Assembly (NCBI GenBank): GCA_028284235.1
Contig: JANQSC010000078.1
Location: 1 to 60,820 of the forward strand
DNA length: 60,820 nucleotides
From: Opitutaceae bacterium
Lineage (GTDB): Bacteria; Verrucomicrobiota; Verrucomicrobiia; Opitutales; Opitutaceae
Reading direction: 5' to 3'
Shown: positions 27,519 through 36,762 of the stretch, one piece after another
How the letters are laid out: each line of letters starts with the position of its first letter
How positions within the stretch are numbered: the stretch's first letter is position 1
Position numbers and translations under genes: made by a program
Notes under the pieces: generated by a model
The model's database searches: none
What the model saw: the letters and a program-made list of their open reading frames with translations, nothing else
What the model was told of the DNA's origin: nothing

Positions 27519-27613
27519 GTAGGGGGCAGAAAATGAAGGGACCCATGGAATACTGACAACCCCAAATGCGCATTTGTGAATAAGTCGAAGAACAACCTGG
27601 GGATAACCTCCCG

Positions 27614-29005
27614 CTAGCCGTCAACGCGGCACGGCAATAGGGCCGCGTCCTCCATCCCATGGATGATCTTTTTGTCCGGCGGGCAGAAGGTGGCCAGCGC
27701 CCCGGCGAGCGTCACGGAGTCGCCGTTGACGAAGTAGTAGGGATTGAGCCTCAACCGACCCGACGCGTCGTAGGACTTGCCTTCGGGCGAGTAAAGCGGA
27801 TGAGTCAATCGGACCGACTTGTGAAACTCCTGGATGACATGCAGATGCGTGTCAGCCCCGTCACAAGCCGCGTTCAGACTACGGGCCCATTCCCCTTTGG
27901 AAACGTCATTGCCGATCACCACGCTGCGCGATCCCCAGGCCGTTTCGTGGAATCCCGAGATCTTCAAGACCAAGTTGCGCTCCTTCTGGCTCGCCTCCGC
28001 CAAATCCATCCAGCTGTGCAAGGGACGCCCCTGCGCCAATGGACCGTCCAGAACCGCGCCGGGCGGCAAGGGGGCCGGATCTACGATCCAGGATTTCGGA
28101 ATGAGCCCGTCAAGCGTCTTGCGCGACTTTTTCGGGATCGACTCCCGCCAGAACTCCGCGAGCAAATGGTGGTGGTAGAGCGCCAGGGCGGACTTCTCTT
28201 CGAAGAACGGCCGCAGCGGCGGATCGAGGACGATCTCGTCGTTTTCCCAGGCTTCGACGATGTACTTTGCAGTAGGAATGTTGTCCAAGTCGAACAACTC
28301 GAAGAAGCGATAGACTACGTCGATCTTCTCCGGCGTTCCTTCGATGTCGAAATACAAGGCGCCCCCGAGCGGAAACAGCTGGTCGGTGTGGAGGCTAAAC
28401 ACGCGGTGGCCGAGCAATTGGAGCCGCTCCGCCAGCCAGTCCATCTCGGGCTTGTAGGTGGTCGACTCCTCGCTCACGGCGATCACCACGACCGGATTGT
28501 CTTTGTCCGGCGCGAGCGAAGCCAGGCGATGGTAGAACGCCCGCTCCATCGCGCCGCCGGAACCGACAATCGCCTCGCTGAATTCACTCTCGTATAGGGA
28601 ATTCAAATACGCGGTCAAACCGATCCCTCCGGGAACCGAATCGAGCTCCGTCAATTTGAACCCGTCTTGCGTCACGAGCAAGTCCGGTCGAATAACCGGC
28701 GGGATCCTGCCTTTGCATCGCTTGCTGCGGCTCGTCCGGACGAGCGCTTCCGGCTTTCCTCGGTCCAGGTAGTCCGCCACCCAAGGCGCGTAGACTTCCT
28801 TGTTTCGAAGCAGCTTTTTCCCGTCCGCGGACCGCGAATACAAAACCTCTAGGGCTTTGTAGAAATCGAGGCTCGCTTGACCGACTTGCTCGAGATGCGC
28901 GACAATCTCCGCGGTCAGCTTCCACGGCTCGGGCGAAGTGCGCCAGGTCTTCCCTTCAAATAGCTCCTGCCGGGCAAACGCTTCCTGCAATTCCTTAAAT
29001 TCCAT
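27614..29005 (-). CDS. Uncharacterised protein, ATP-grasp-like
   Basis: 463 residues with no signal peptide or transmembrane helix. The segment IPPVIRPDLLVTQDGFKLTE followed by LDSVPGGIGLTAYLN resembles the substrate/ATP-binding part of glutathionylspermidine-synthase-like, circularly permuted ATP-grasp proteins. Other notable parts are VIAVSEESTTYKPEMDWLAE (a Rossmann-like strand-helix) and LVLKISGFHETAWGSRSVVI, possibly the nucleotide-binding strands. The gene begins 28 bases after the prfB stop on the same strand, so the two are probably co-transcribed. I do not know its substrate; the fold call is by eye only. Confidence 0.6.
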   Translation of the reverse strand: MEFKELQEAFARQELFEGKTWRTSPEPWKLTAEIVAHLEQVGQASLDFYKALEVLYSRSADGKKLLRNKEVYAPWVADYLDRGKPEALVRTSRSKRCKGRIPPVIRPDLLVTQDGFKLTELDSVPGGIGLTAYLNSLYESEFSEAIVGSGGAMERAFYHRLASLAPDKDNPVVVIAVSEESTTYKPEMDWLAERLQLLGHRVFSLHTDQLFPLGGALYFDIEGTPEKIDVVYRFFELFDLDNIPTAKYIVEAWENDEIVLDPPLRPFFEEKSALALYHHHLLAEFWRESIPKKSRKTLDGLIPKSWIVDPAPLPPGAVLDGPLAQGRPLHSWMDLAEASQKERNLVLKISGFHETAWGSRSVVIGNDVSKGEWARSLNAACDGADTHLHVIQEFHKSVRLTHPLYSPEGKSYDASGRLRLNPYYFVNGDSVTLAGALATFCPPDKKIIHGMEDAALLPCRVDG

Positions 29006-29033
29006 TTCGCTTCAAAACGCGCAGCGCGTCCGG

Positions 29034-30177
29034 TCAGTCGTCCATTTGGATATCTTTATTGCGGTGGCGCGGCGAGCCGGCCCGAAGCCAGGCGTTGATA
29101 AACGGGTCGATGTCGCCGTCCATTACCCCCTGCACGTTGCCGGTATCCACTCCGGTCCGCAGGTCTTTGACCATTTGGTAGGGCTGGAAAACGTAGCTCC
29201 GGATCTGGTTGCCCCAGCCGATCTCGCCTTTCTCCCCGTAGACTTTCTCCATCTCCGATCGTTTCTCGTCCTCGAGCTTTTCGTATATGCGGGCTTTGAG
29301 CATCTTCATGGCAGTCGCCCGGTTCTTGTGCTGGGAACGTTCCGTCTGGCAGGCGGCCACGATCCCCGTCGGAATATGGGTCAATCGCACGGCCGAGTCC
29401 GTCTTGTTGACGTGCTGCCCGCCTTTCCCGCTGGCCCGGTAAGTGTCTTCGCGCAGGTCCTTGTCCTCGATCTCGATCTCGATGTCGTCCTCGATTTCGG
29501 CGACCACATCCACCGCACAAAAGGAAGTGTGGCGGCGGGCGTTGGAGTCGAACGGGCTAATCCGCACCAGGCGGTGCACGCCGCGTTCCGCGTTCGCGTA
29601 GCCGTAGGCGTTGGGCCCTTCGATGCGGATTGTCACTTTGGAAAGCCCCGCTTCTTCGCCCGGGAGAATGTCGATAATCTCCGTCTTGTACTCGCGGCGC
29701 TCGGCCCAGCGCATGTACATGCGGAAGAGCATGTCGGCCCAGTCGCACGATTCGGTTCCGCCCGCCCCGGCATTGACGCTGAGCAGGGCGTTGCAGTGGT
29801 CGTGCGGCCCCTTCAGATAGCACTGGATCTCCAGTTCGTCCAACTCGAGCTTCAGGGCGCCGGCGGTCGCGTGCAGCTCCTCGGCTTCCTCGGAATTCTC
29901 GTCGACTTTCTCCTCCTCCAGCAGCTCCTCCATCGCCTGGGCGTCCTCGAATTTCGCCTTGAAATCCGACATCCCGTTGACGATGCGCTTCAGTTGGTTG
30001 GACTCGTTGATTACCGCTTGGGCCGCCTTTTGGTCGTTCCAGAATCCATCCGCGACCATCTTTTCCTCGAGCGCGGCGATCTGCTCGCGTTTGCCGTCGA
30101 CGTCAAAGATACCTCCAAAGGTAACCCGCTCGTTTTTCGATCTCTTCGTGCAACGCTTTCGTCTCCGGCTTAATCAT
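29034..30177 (-). CDS. prfB: Peptide chain release factor 2 (programmed +1 frameshift)
   Basis: RF2 ends translation at UGA and UAA codons. The reading frame from the ATG at 30175-30177 runs 24 codons ([20 protein letters not shown]...) to an in-frame TGA at 30103-30105, and continues in the +1 frame as [16 protein letters not shown] to the stop at 29034. The anticodon-like SPF tripeptide is in [12 protein letters not shown] and the catalytic GGQ in [13 protein letters not shown]. The joined product is about 380 residues, slightly longer than E. coli RF2. Ignoring the frameshift would yield a truncated 341-residue protein starting at 30059. Confidence 0.95.
30102..30117 (-). promoter_or_regulatory. 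prfB programmed +1 frameshift site
   Basis: On the coding strand the sequence reads TGG AGG TAT CTT TGA C. It has the slippery CTT, the TGA stop and the following C exactly as in the classical prfB site. The internal Shine-Dalgarno-like element is AGG three bases before the CTT, embedded in TGGAGG, in place of the enterobacterial AGGGGG. RF2 shortage slows termination at the TGA and favours slippage, so the factor regulates its own synthesis. Confidence 0.95.
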
Positions 30178-30255
30178 ATCGGCAGCAGAGTGGAAAGTTC
30201 TCCCAGCGAGATCAAGCGCGGAGAAAGGGAATCGGAAACCGATTTAAATTCGCCC

Positions 30256-30753
30256 TTATGAGGGCTCTTCGTTGTTCGTCCGATGCAGCTCCTGGGTAAA
30301 GAGGCGAATCATCTTGTCCAGCGCCTGCAGCACCGCTTCGGGACGGTTCGCGATCCCCATCGACTCCCGCTCCCAGGTGCTCAAGGCCATCGAAACCGAC
30401 GCGCTTTTAGGACGTTCCAACGCCGCCATTTCGCGCAGTTTGAGCGTCACCGTATACAAATGGCTGGGACCTTGAGCGTGGGCCACATTCACACCGACTT
30501 CCAAGTACGGCTGGCCCGGCTCTTCCGCCAGGGCGCTCTCCGATAGCACCGGAACCTGAAGATTGCCCAGCTGCTCCTTAATGTGGCGCTCCAGCATTGG
30601 ACCATCCAACTCGAAACGATTCGAACGCACGTGCGGCGTTCTAACCTGTACGCCCACGCCCTCGATCCCTTGCAGCAAATTGTCCGAAAACTCCTCTGCA
30701 AAAGCGGGTTGGGCAGCGCAGGCCAAAAGAATCGCTGAGACTAGTCGTTTCAT
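30256..30753 (-). CDS. Secreted protein of unknown function
   Basis: 165 residues with a clear signal peptide (MKRLVSAILLACAAQPAFA, cleavage after residue 19). The mature part alternates beta-strand-like segments (YLEVGVNVAHAQGPSHLYTV, TLKLREMAAL) with a C-terminal helix (VLQALDKMIRLFTQELHR). I recognise no family. It lies upstream of prfB on the same strand, 78 bases from the prfB start, and diverges from the nuclease-helicase gene. Confidence 0.75.
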   Translation of the reverse strand: MKRLVSAILLACAAQPAFAEEFSDNLLQGIEGVGVQVRTPHVRSNRFELDGPMLERHIKEQLGNLQVPVLSESALAEEPGQPYLEVGVNVAHAQGPSHLYTVTLKLREMAALERPKSASVSMALSTWERESMGIANRPEAVLQALDKMIRLFTQELHRTNNEEPS

Positions 30754-30883
30754 GCTAAAGTCAGATATTTAATCGACCAATCCCCCTCGTAGTTAAGCTC
30801 CTCCGACCGGACTCGACGCTTCGGCGTCGCCGAAGCCGCCCGCCGAGCTTGATATTCATCGGCCGCGCCCCCACGTTTCCCCC

Positions 30884-33244
30884 GTGGAAATCGATGCGAA
30901 ACAACGGCTGGCGACGCTCAGCGTAGGCGAATTCGCTCGATTCTCCCCCTATCCGCAACGAGCGGATCCGCTCGGGTTCGGCAACTGGAGAGCGATCGCC
31001 GGACAGCAATGGCATCAGGAGATACAACGGGACGCCAAGACCGAGGGGTTTAAAAACGAGCAAACCATCGCCGGCGACATCGAGTGGCGAGGTTGGACCT
31101 TCCGGCTCTCCGGACGCATCGACCAGATTCGCAGCGAAGCAGACGCCATCCGACTCCGGGAAATCAAAACCGTCACCACGCCCCTACCGCTCGAACCCCG
31201 CGAAATCGCCACGCGATTCAAGTCCTACTGCGTCCAGCTACTCGCCTATCGCGAGCTCTTGCTACGCCAATCCCACGCCAAAAAGGCGGCAATCGAACTC
31301 GATCTCTATCTCGTCGAACTCGGAAGCGGGATCACCCAAAGCGCGCTCCTCGACGACTCCTTCGACGCGCTCGTAGTCGATCAGCTCGATTGCCTCGCCG
31401 ACTACCTCGACACGAAGCAAGCCCGACTCGAACGCCTCCGCTCACTCCAATTCAAGCCCGCCTACGCAGTTCCCCGCCCAGGCCAGGAGACGGTCCAAAC
31501 CGACCTGAAAGACCGCTTCCAATCCGCCCCAATCGTCTGCCTGCAAGCGCCGACTGGATACGGAAAAACCGGCGTGGCCTGGGAAATCGCACTCCAGCGC
31601 CTCGCCACCGGACAAGTCGAACGCATCATCTACCTCACCAGCAAGTCGACCGGACAACTCGAAGCGTCCGAACGTCTCGACGCCCTCCTCGACGAACACG
31701 CTCCCGCCTCCTACTGGCAAATACGAAACAAGTCCGAGCACTGCGTGAACCACGAGTTCCGCTGTTCGCCGAAGTCTTGCGCCTACCTCGTCGACCTCGA
31801 GGACAAATGGAGCCGATCCGCCTTTCAGCCCCTCTTCTTCTCCTCGCCCAAGCCGCTCCCGATCGAGACGCTCAAAGAAACCAGCGCCGCTGCCGGCATC
31901 TGCCCCTACGAAGCCATGCGGGCCGCGTTGAGCTACCGCGACATTTGGATCGGAGACTACAACTACCTCTTTTCCCCCAACCATCGGCTCGTTTCGGAGC
32001 AAACCGATTTCGATCCGTCCAAGACCTTTCTCATCGTCGACGAAGCCCACAACCTTCCCTCCCGAATCGAGTCGAACCTGAGCAAAGAGCTGGACACCCT
32101 CTCCCTCAACGGACTCGCTCAGGAACTCGACGCGATCGGGGCCGGACGCAAGATACGCAAGTCCCTCCTCAACCTCGCGGACGAGTGCCTCGCCTACTCC
32201 CAAGGAGACACGCTTTCGCTGCGGCAACTCGACGATCTCACCGAGCTCTTGCTCGACTTGCTCGCTTCCCTCTCCCGCGAACCGCTCCCCTATGAATCAA
32301 TCGGTCCTGAAGCGCTGGATACACTCTGGGCGCTCTCTTCCGGCACCGCGTCTCTCAAAGAAGACGCCAGCCGCTACATCGCCTGGGCACCCGCGACCGG
32401 ACGCATCCGGATCACTTGCATCGATCCCTCGAAAGAAATCAGCGAAACCGTCTCCGCGTTCAAAGAATGCCTCATGCTCTCCGCCACCTTCCATCCGATG
32501 GACGGTTTTCTCGAACAATGCGGCCTCGCCGAGCAACTCCCTACTCCCCAGCGCCTCGACCCGCCTGCGCCTTGGCTCGACGGAGCCTACGACGTCGCCA
32601 TCGACACCCGCGTCGACACCCGCTTCAAAAAACGCGAAGCCGGAGCCGTCCTAACCGCGTCGACAGTCGCCCAGCTCGCAGAGGCCTTCGCTCCCGTGGT
32701 CGTCTTCTTCCCTTCCTACGCCTACGCCGCGATGGTAAAAGACGCCGTCGAACGCGAATTCCCCTTCTTCCGCACCGCCATGCAGGAACGCGGTAAAACC
32801 GAAACGCTCGTCGACCGAACCGAATTCATCGACGACGCCCTGCGCTTCCACGATATCGTATTCCTCACTCTCGGATCGAGCTACGCGGAAGGGATCGATC
32901 TCATGGGGGGCAAGATCAAGGCCGCCATGGTCGTCAGCCCGGCCCTGCCGGAAGTCAATCCCGTACAACAGTCCAAACGCGACTACTATCAGGAACGCGG
33001 GCAAGACGGATTCGAGCGGGCCTACCTTCAGCCCGGTATCCAAAAAGTGAATCAAGCGCTCGGACGCCTCGTTCGCGCCCCGGGGCAATCCGTCAAAGTT
33101 CTCCTCCATTGCCAGCGCTTCGCCGAAAAACGAACGCAAGCCCTGCTCGCCACTCAGTACCAGAATAGTCAATACCTATTCTCCGACGACGATCTCGCCC
33201 GCTGGATCGCTAAAGAAATTTCACGATCGAACACATCTTGTTAA
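30884..33244 (+). CDS. PD-(D/E)XK nuclease fused to XPD/DinG-type helicase
   Basis: Residues about 35-125 carry a RecB/Cas4-family nuclease: LSGRIDQI (Asp), LREIKTV (E-x-K) and YCVQLLAYREL (Q-x-x-x-Y). The helicase follows: Walker A QAPTGYGKTGVAW near residue 224, DEAH in IVDEAHNLPSR near 385, and a C-terminal motor with LTLGSSYAEGIDLMG and ALGRLVRAPGQ. Four Cys (about residues 287, 294, 299, 341; EHC, FRC, KSC, GIC) sit where XPD-like enzymes bind a 4Fe-4S cluster. The start is GTG at 30884, giving MEIDAKQRLATLSVGEFARF. Probable role: resection or repair of branched DNA, inferred from the domains. It stands alone, with hairpin-rich sequence downstream. Confidence 0.87.
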   Translation: MEIDAKQRLATLSVGEFARFSPYPQRADPLGFGNWRAIAGQQWHQEIQRDAKTEGFKNEQTIAGDIEWRGWTFRLSGRIDQIRSEADAIRLREIKTVTTPLPLEPREIATRFKSYCVQLLAYRELLLRQSHAKKAAIELDLYLVELGSGITQSALLDDSFDALVVDQLDCLADYLDTKQARLERLRSLQFKPAYAVPRPGQETVQTDLKDRFQSAPIVCLQAPTGYGKTGVAWEIALQRLATGQVERIIYLTSKSTGQLEASERLDALLDEHAPASYWQIRNKSEHCVNHEFRCSPKSCAYLVDLEDKWSRSAFQPLFFSSPKPLPIETLKETSAAAGICPYEAMRAALSYRDIWIGDYNYLFSPNHRLVSEQTDFDPSKTFLIVDEAHNLPSRIESNLSKELDTLSLNGLAQELDAIGAGRKIRKSLLNLADECLAYSQGDTLSLRQLDDLTELLLDLLASLSREPLPYESIGPEALDTLWALSSGTASLKEDASRYIAWAPATGRIRITCIDPSKEISETVSAFKECLMLSATFHPMDGFLEQCGLAEQLPTPQRLDPPAPWLDGAYDVAIDTRVDTRFKKREAGAVLTASTVAQLAEAFAPVVVFFPSYAYAAMVKDAVEREFPFFRTAMQERGKTETLVDRTEFIDDALRFHDIVFLTLGSSYAEGIDLMGGKIKAAMVVSPALPEVNPVQQSKRDYYQERGQDGFERAYLQPGIQKVNQALGRLVRAPGQSVKVLLHCQRFAEKRTQALLATQYQNSQYLFSDDDLARWIAKEISRSNTSC

Positions 33245-33276
33245 CAATCAATACAAACGCCCTCTTTGTTTAACAG

Positions 33277-33505
33277 TCGCCTTGCGGCGAAATGTTCCCG
33301 TCAGAGACCCCGAACTGTCGGTGTCTCAGCGGGACCACAAAGATCCCGCCCCGTTTTTGACGGGTCGGGACAAGGGTTTTTCGATGAGACTACCCTGTTG
33401 CCTCTCGCAATTAAAGATCCGCTTCAAAATCCTGTTCGCGAAGCGATCCTGCTCTCGTTCCGTCCCGCTATGCGGGACGGAACGAGATTTGATCTCGAAG
33501 AGATC
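33277..33505. repeat. Non-coding island of short perfect hairpins
   Basis: Between the nuclease-helicase stop (33244) and the VOC gene end (33563), the 318-base gap holds no convincing gene but many palindromes: 33277-33290 (TCGCC/GGCGA), 33304-33327 (GAGAC/GTCTC with inner CCG/CGG), 33329-33349 (GCGGGA/TCCCGC), 33454-33486 (a perfect 15-bp stem with three-base loop) and 33491-33505 (GATCTC/GAGATC). A further perfect palindrome TTGTTAACAA overlaps the helicase stop (33238-33247). None is followed by a run of T typical of a terminator. It resembles mosaic intergenic repeats. Confidence 0.75.
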
Positions 33506-33562
33506 ACTGTTAATCAGTCCACAGGATACATAAACCCTATCCCATTCGAACCAGAACCAATT

Positions 33563-33925
33563 CTAGGCCGGCTCCCAAAGCTCGATCGGGTTTCCCTCCG
33601 GATCCGCCAGTCGGGCGAAACGGCCGTTGGGAAAGGTCTCCGGATTGAGTTCCACTTTCACGCCCATCGATTCCAGTTGCGAAACCATCGCGTCCAAATT
33701 GGAAACGCGGAAATTCACCATCCAGCGCTGACCGGGATCGCCAAAATAGTCGCTGTCTTCCGGAAACGGCGCGAACACCGTCGGTCCTTCCGCCTGCTTC
33801 CAAGGCGACTGGTCGTAGGATTGCGGAACGAGATCCACGCCGAGACACTTCTGGTACCAAGCGCCGAGCGCCTCCGGATCGTTGCATTTGAAGAAAACGC
33901 CGCCAATGCCCTCAACTTTTTCCAT
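33563..33925 (-). CDS. VOC family protein (glyoxalase/bleomycin-resistance fold)
   Basis: 120 residues forming one paired beta-alpha-beta3 fold of the vicinal oxygen chelate superfamily: GIGGVFFKCNDPEALGAWYQ at the N-terminus, WMVNFRVSNLDAMVSQLE in the second half, and the ending RLADPEGNPIELWEPA with the usual C-terminal Glu metal ligand. Substrate cannot be told from sequence. The gene is single and opposite in strand to its neighbours. Confidence 0.9.
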   Translation of the reverse strand: MEKVEGIGGVFFKCNDPEALGAWYQKCLGVDLVPQSYDQSPWKQAEGPTVFAPFPEDSDYFGDPGQRWMVNFRVSNLDAMVSQLESMGVKVELNPETFPNGRFARLADPEGNPIELWEPA

Positions 33926-34056
33926 ACCGACACCCTAAAGTCGATCGATGACGAAGCCAGCGAAAAGGCGCCACCCGATTTCTCCGCTTGAACTTCCAGA
34001 CAATTCACGGAAGCTACTTTCCCAGACGCGACCCGCGTCCTGAAACCACAACAACA

Positions 34057-35238
34057 ATGCCTTACAAGCCCTTACTACTCCTACCCCTACTCGCCGCTCT
34101 CGCCCCGCTTTACGGAGGCAAGAACTACCACGAATTCGACGGCCTGCTCTCGGTCGAAGCGGAAGACTACGCGTCCCAAACGCGTTCGTCGGTTCGCCAA
34201 TGGTACACGCTGACCCCCGGCGACACGGCTCCCAACGTCCAGGACCGCGACCGCAACCACGCCGCCGACGCGAGCGGGGAAGCCTACCTCGAAATCCTCC
34301 CCGACACTCGGGCGACGCACTCCGACATTCTCATCTCCGGACAAAACTTCATGAACACGCCCGGTCGAATGGGCGTGCTCTCCTACAACGTCCACTTCAA
34401 CACCCCCGGTACCTACATCGTCTGGGTCCGCGCCTTCAGCACCGGAGCGGAAGACAACGGCCTCCACGTCGGAATCAACGGAACCTGGCCCGAAAGCGGG
34501 CAGCGCATCCAGCTCTGCCAAGGCAAGCACCAATGGACCTGGTCCTCCGCCCAGCGCGTTCCCGAAAACCACTGCGGTACGCCACGCACCATCAGCATCA
34601 CTGTACCCGAACCTGGAATACACACGCTCCACTTTTCCATGCGCGAAGACGGCTTCGAGTTCGACAAATTCCTTTTGGCCCTCGACGAAAACTACCAGCC
34701 GCAAGGAAACGACCTGCCCGCGACCTTCACCCAATCCGGGTCCTACGCCGATCTCAACCGGGGATCCAAAGGCTCCTTCAATCCCACCTACCTAAAAGCC
34801 TTCTCCGATTTCGAGACCATCGAAGTCGACGGATTCGTCCCCTACTACAAAGACAAGGCCCGCCAGGCGCTCGCCATCAACGCCGCCAAACCCGAAAATC
34901 GCGGGAAAGTCGCCGCCGCCCAGCACACATTCTCCGGAACCAAAGGCGTCTACGCAATGACCCTCTACACAATGAAAGAAACCGACGGGGAGAGCCAGTA
35001 CACCGTTTCCGTCAACGGCGAGGAAGTCTTGAAAACGCAAAACACGGCCACCGACATCGACTACTCAATCCACGAGAAGCACGCTCCCAAAGACGTCGCC
35101 CTCGCTCCCGGCGACATCATTCAAGTCACCTCCGACGCCCCGACAAACGGACGCATTCCCGAAGGCGACATCACCGCCTACGCCCGCGGGCGTTGGACCG
35201 AACTCCTGCTCATCCCCAGTCAAAGAGACGATCACTAA
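34057..35238 (+). CDS. Secreted protein, carbohydrate-binding-like
   Basis: The start chosen is the ATG at 34057 (MPYKPLLLLPLLAALAPLYG), which gives a clean signal peptide; the frame is open 23 codons further upstream. After cleavage comes EFDGLLSVEAEDYASQTRSS, the typical opening of galactose-binding-like modules seen at the C-terminus of GH115 enzymes and in related PVC proteins. It continues with GTYIVWVRAF, NGTWPESGQRIQ and HTLHFSMREDGFEFDKFLLA. A second beta-rich domain (GTKGVYAMTLYTMKETDGES) occupies the C-terminal 150 residues. No catalytic domain is visible. It ends 19 bases before pyrR, close enough for shared transcription, though no functional link is evident. Confidence 0.75.
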   Translation: MPYKPLLLLPLLAALAPLYGGKNYHEFDGLLSVEAEDYASQTRSSVRQWYTLTPGDTAPNVQDRDRNHAADASGEAYLEILPDTRATHSDILISGQNFMNTPGRMGVLSYNVHFNTPGTYIVWVRAFSTGAEDNGLHVGINGTWPESGQRIQLCQGKHQWTWSSAQRVPENHCGTPRTISITVPEPGIHTLHFSMREDGFEFDKFLLALDENYQPQGNDLPATFTQSGSYADLNRGSKGSFNPTYLKAFSDFETIEVDGFVPYYKDKARQALAINAAKPENRGKVAAAQHTFSGTKGVYAMTLYTMKETDGESQYTVSVNGEEVLKTQNTATDIDYSIHEKHAPKDVALAPGDIIQVTSDAPTNGRIPEGDITAYARGRWTELLLIPSQRDDH

Positions 35239-35257
35239 ACACGCATTCAATCCAACT

Positions 35258-35794
35258 GTGACGATTCGCAAGACCATCAGCTCGCAAGAAATCGAAGCCG
35301 CGCTCGAACAAATGGCCGACGCCATCGCAGCCGCCCACGCGCAGACCCGCAACCTGGTACTCGCCGGCATCGCCAACGGCGGGATCCCGGTCAGCCAGCG
35401 GCTGCGAGCGACGCTCGAATCGAAACACGGCCTCCAAACCCGCGAGGCGATCGTCGATATCTCTTTTCACCGCGACGACATCGGCGCCAAGCCCATCGGC
35501 AAAGAAGTCGAGTCCACCCAGTTCGCGGCCAATCCAGAGGAGTCGACCATCATCCTCGTCGACGACGTCCTTTTCTCCGGGCGCAGCGTCCGAGCCGCGC
35601 TCTCCGAGGTGCACGCGCTCGGACGACCGCGAAAAATCGAGCTCGCCACCCTCGTCGACCGGGGCAACCGCCGCCTGCCCATCGCTCCCAACTACACGGG
35701 GATCGACTTCCCCACGCAACCCGAGGAGAAAGTCAAAGTTCATGTCGACCCCGAAAACCCCGAGAAGTCGCATATTGACATTCTCTCCTCATAG
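35258..35794 (+). CDS. pyrR: PyrR-type bifunctional pyrimidine regulator/uracil phosphoribosyltransferase
   Basis: The PRPP-binding motif ILVDDVLFSGRSVRAAL lies near residue 100. The N-terminal GIANGGIPVSQRL and the ending ATLVDRGNRRLPIAPNYTG are PyrR signatures. 178 residues is normal. The start is GTG at 35258. In Gram-positives PyrR binds pyr mRNA leader hairpins and causes attenuation at high UMP. Here no leader is visible: only 19 bases precede it and six separate it from pyrB. Any regulation would need a target farther upstream, or the protein may act mainly as an enzyme. Confidence 0.93.
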   Translation: MTIRKTISSQEIEAALEQMADAIAAAHAQTRNLVLAGIANGGIPVSQRLRATLESKHGLQTREAIVDISFHRDDIGAKPIGKEVESTQFAANPEESTIILVDDVLFSGRSVRAALSEVHALGRPRKIELATLVDRGNRRLPIAPNYTGIDFPTQPEEKVKVHVDPENPEKSHIDILSS

Positions 35795-35800
35795 CGCTGG

Positions 35801-36754
<954 letters not shown>

Positions 36755-36762
36755 CCAATCGC

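Noticed and set aside
29034-30059. RF2 as a 341-residue protein starting at 30059.
   Set aside because: Upstream sequence encodes the missing N-terminus through the classical frameshift, so the shorter start is an artefact.
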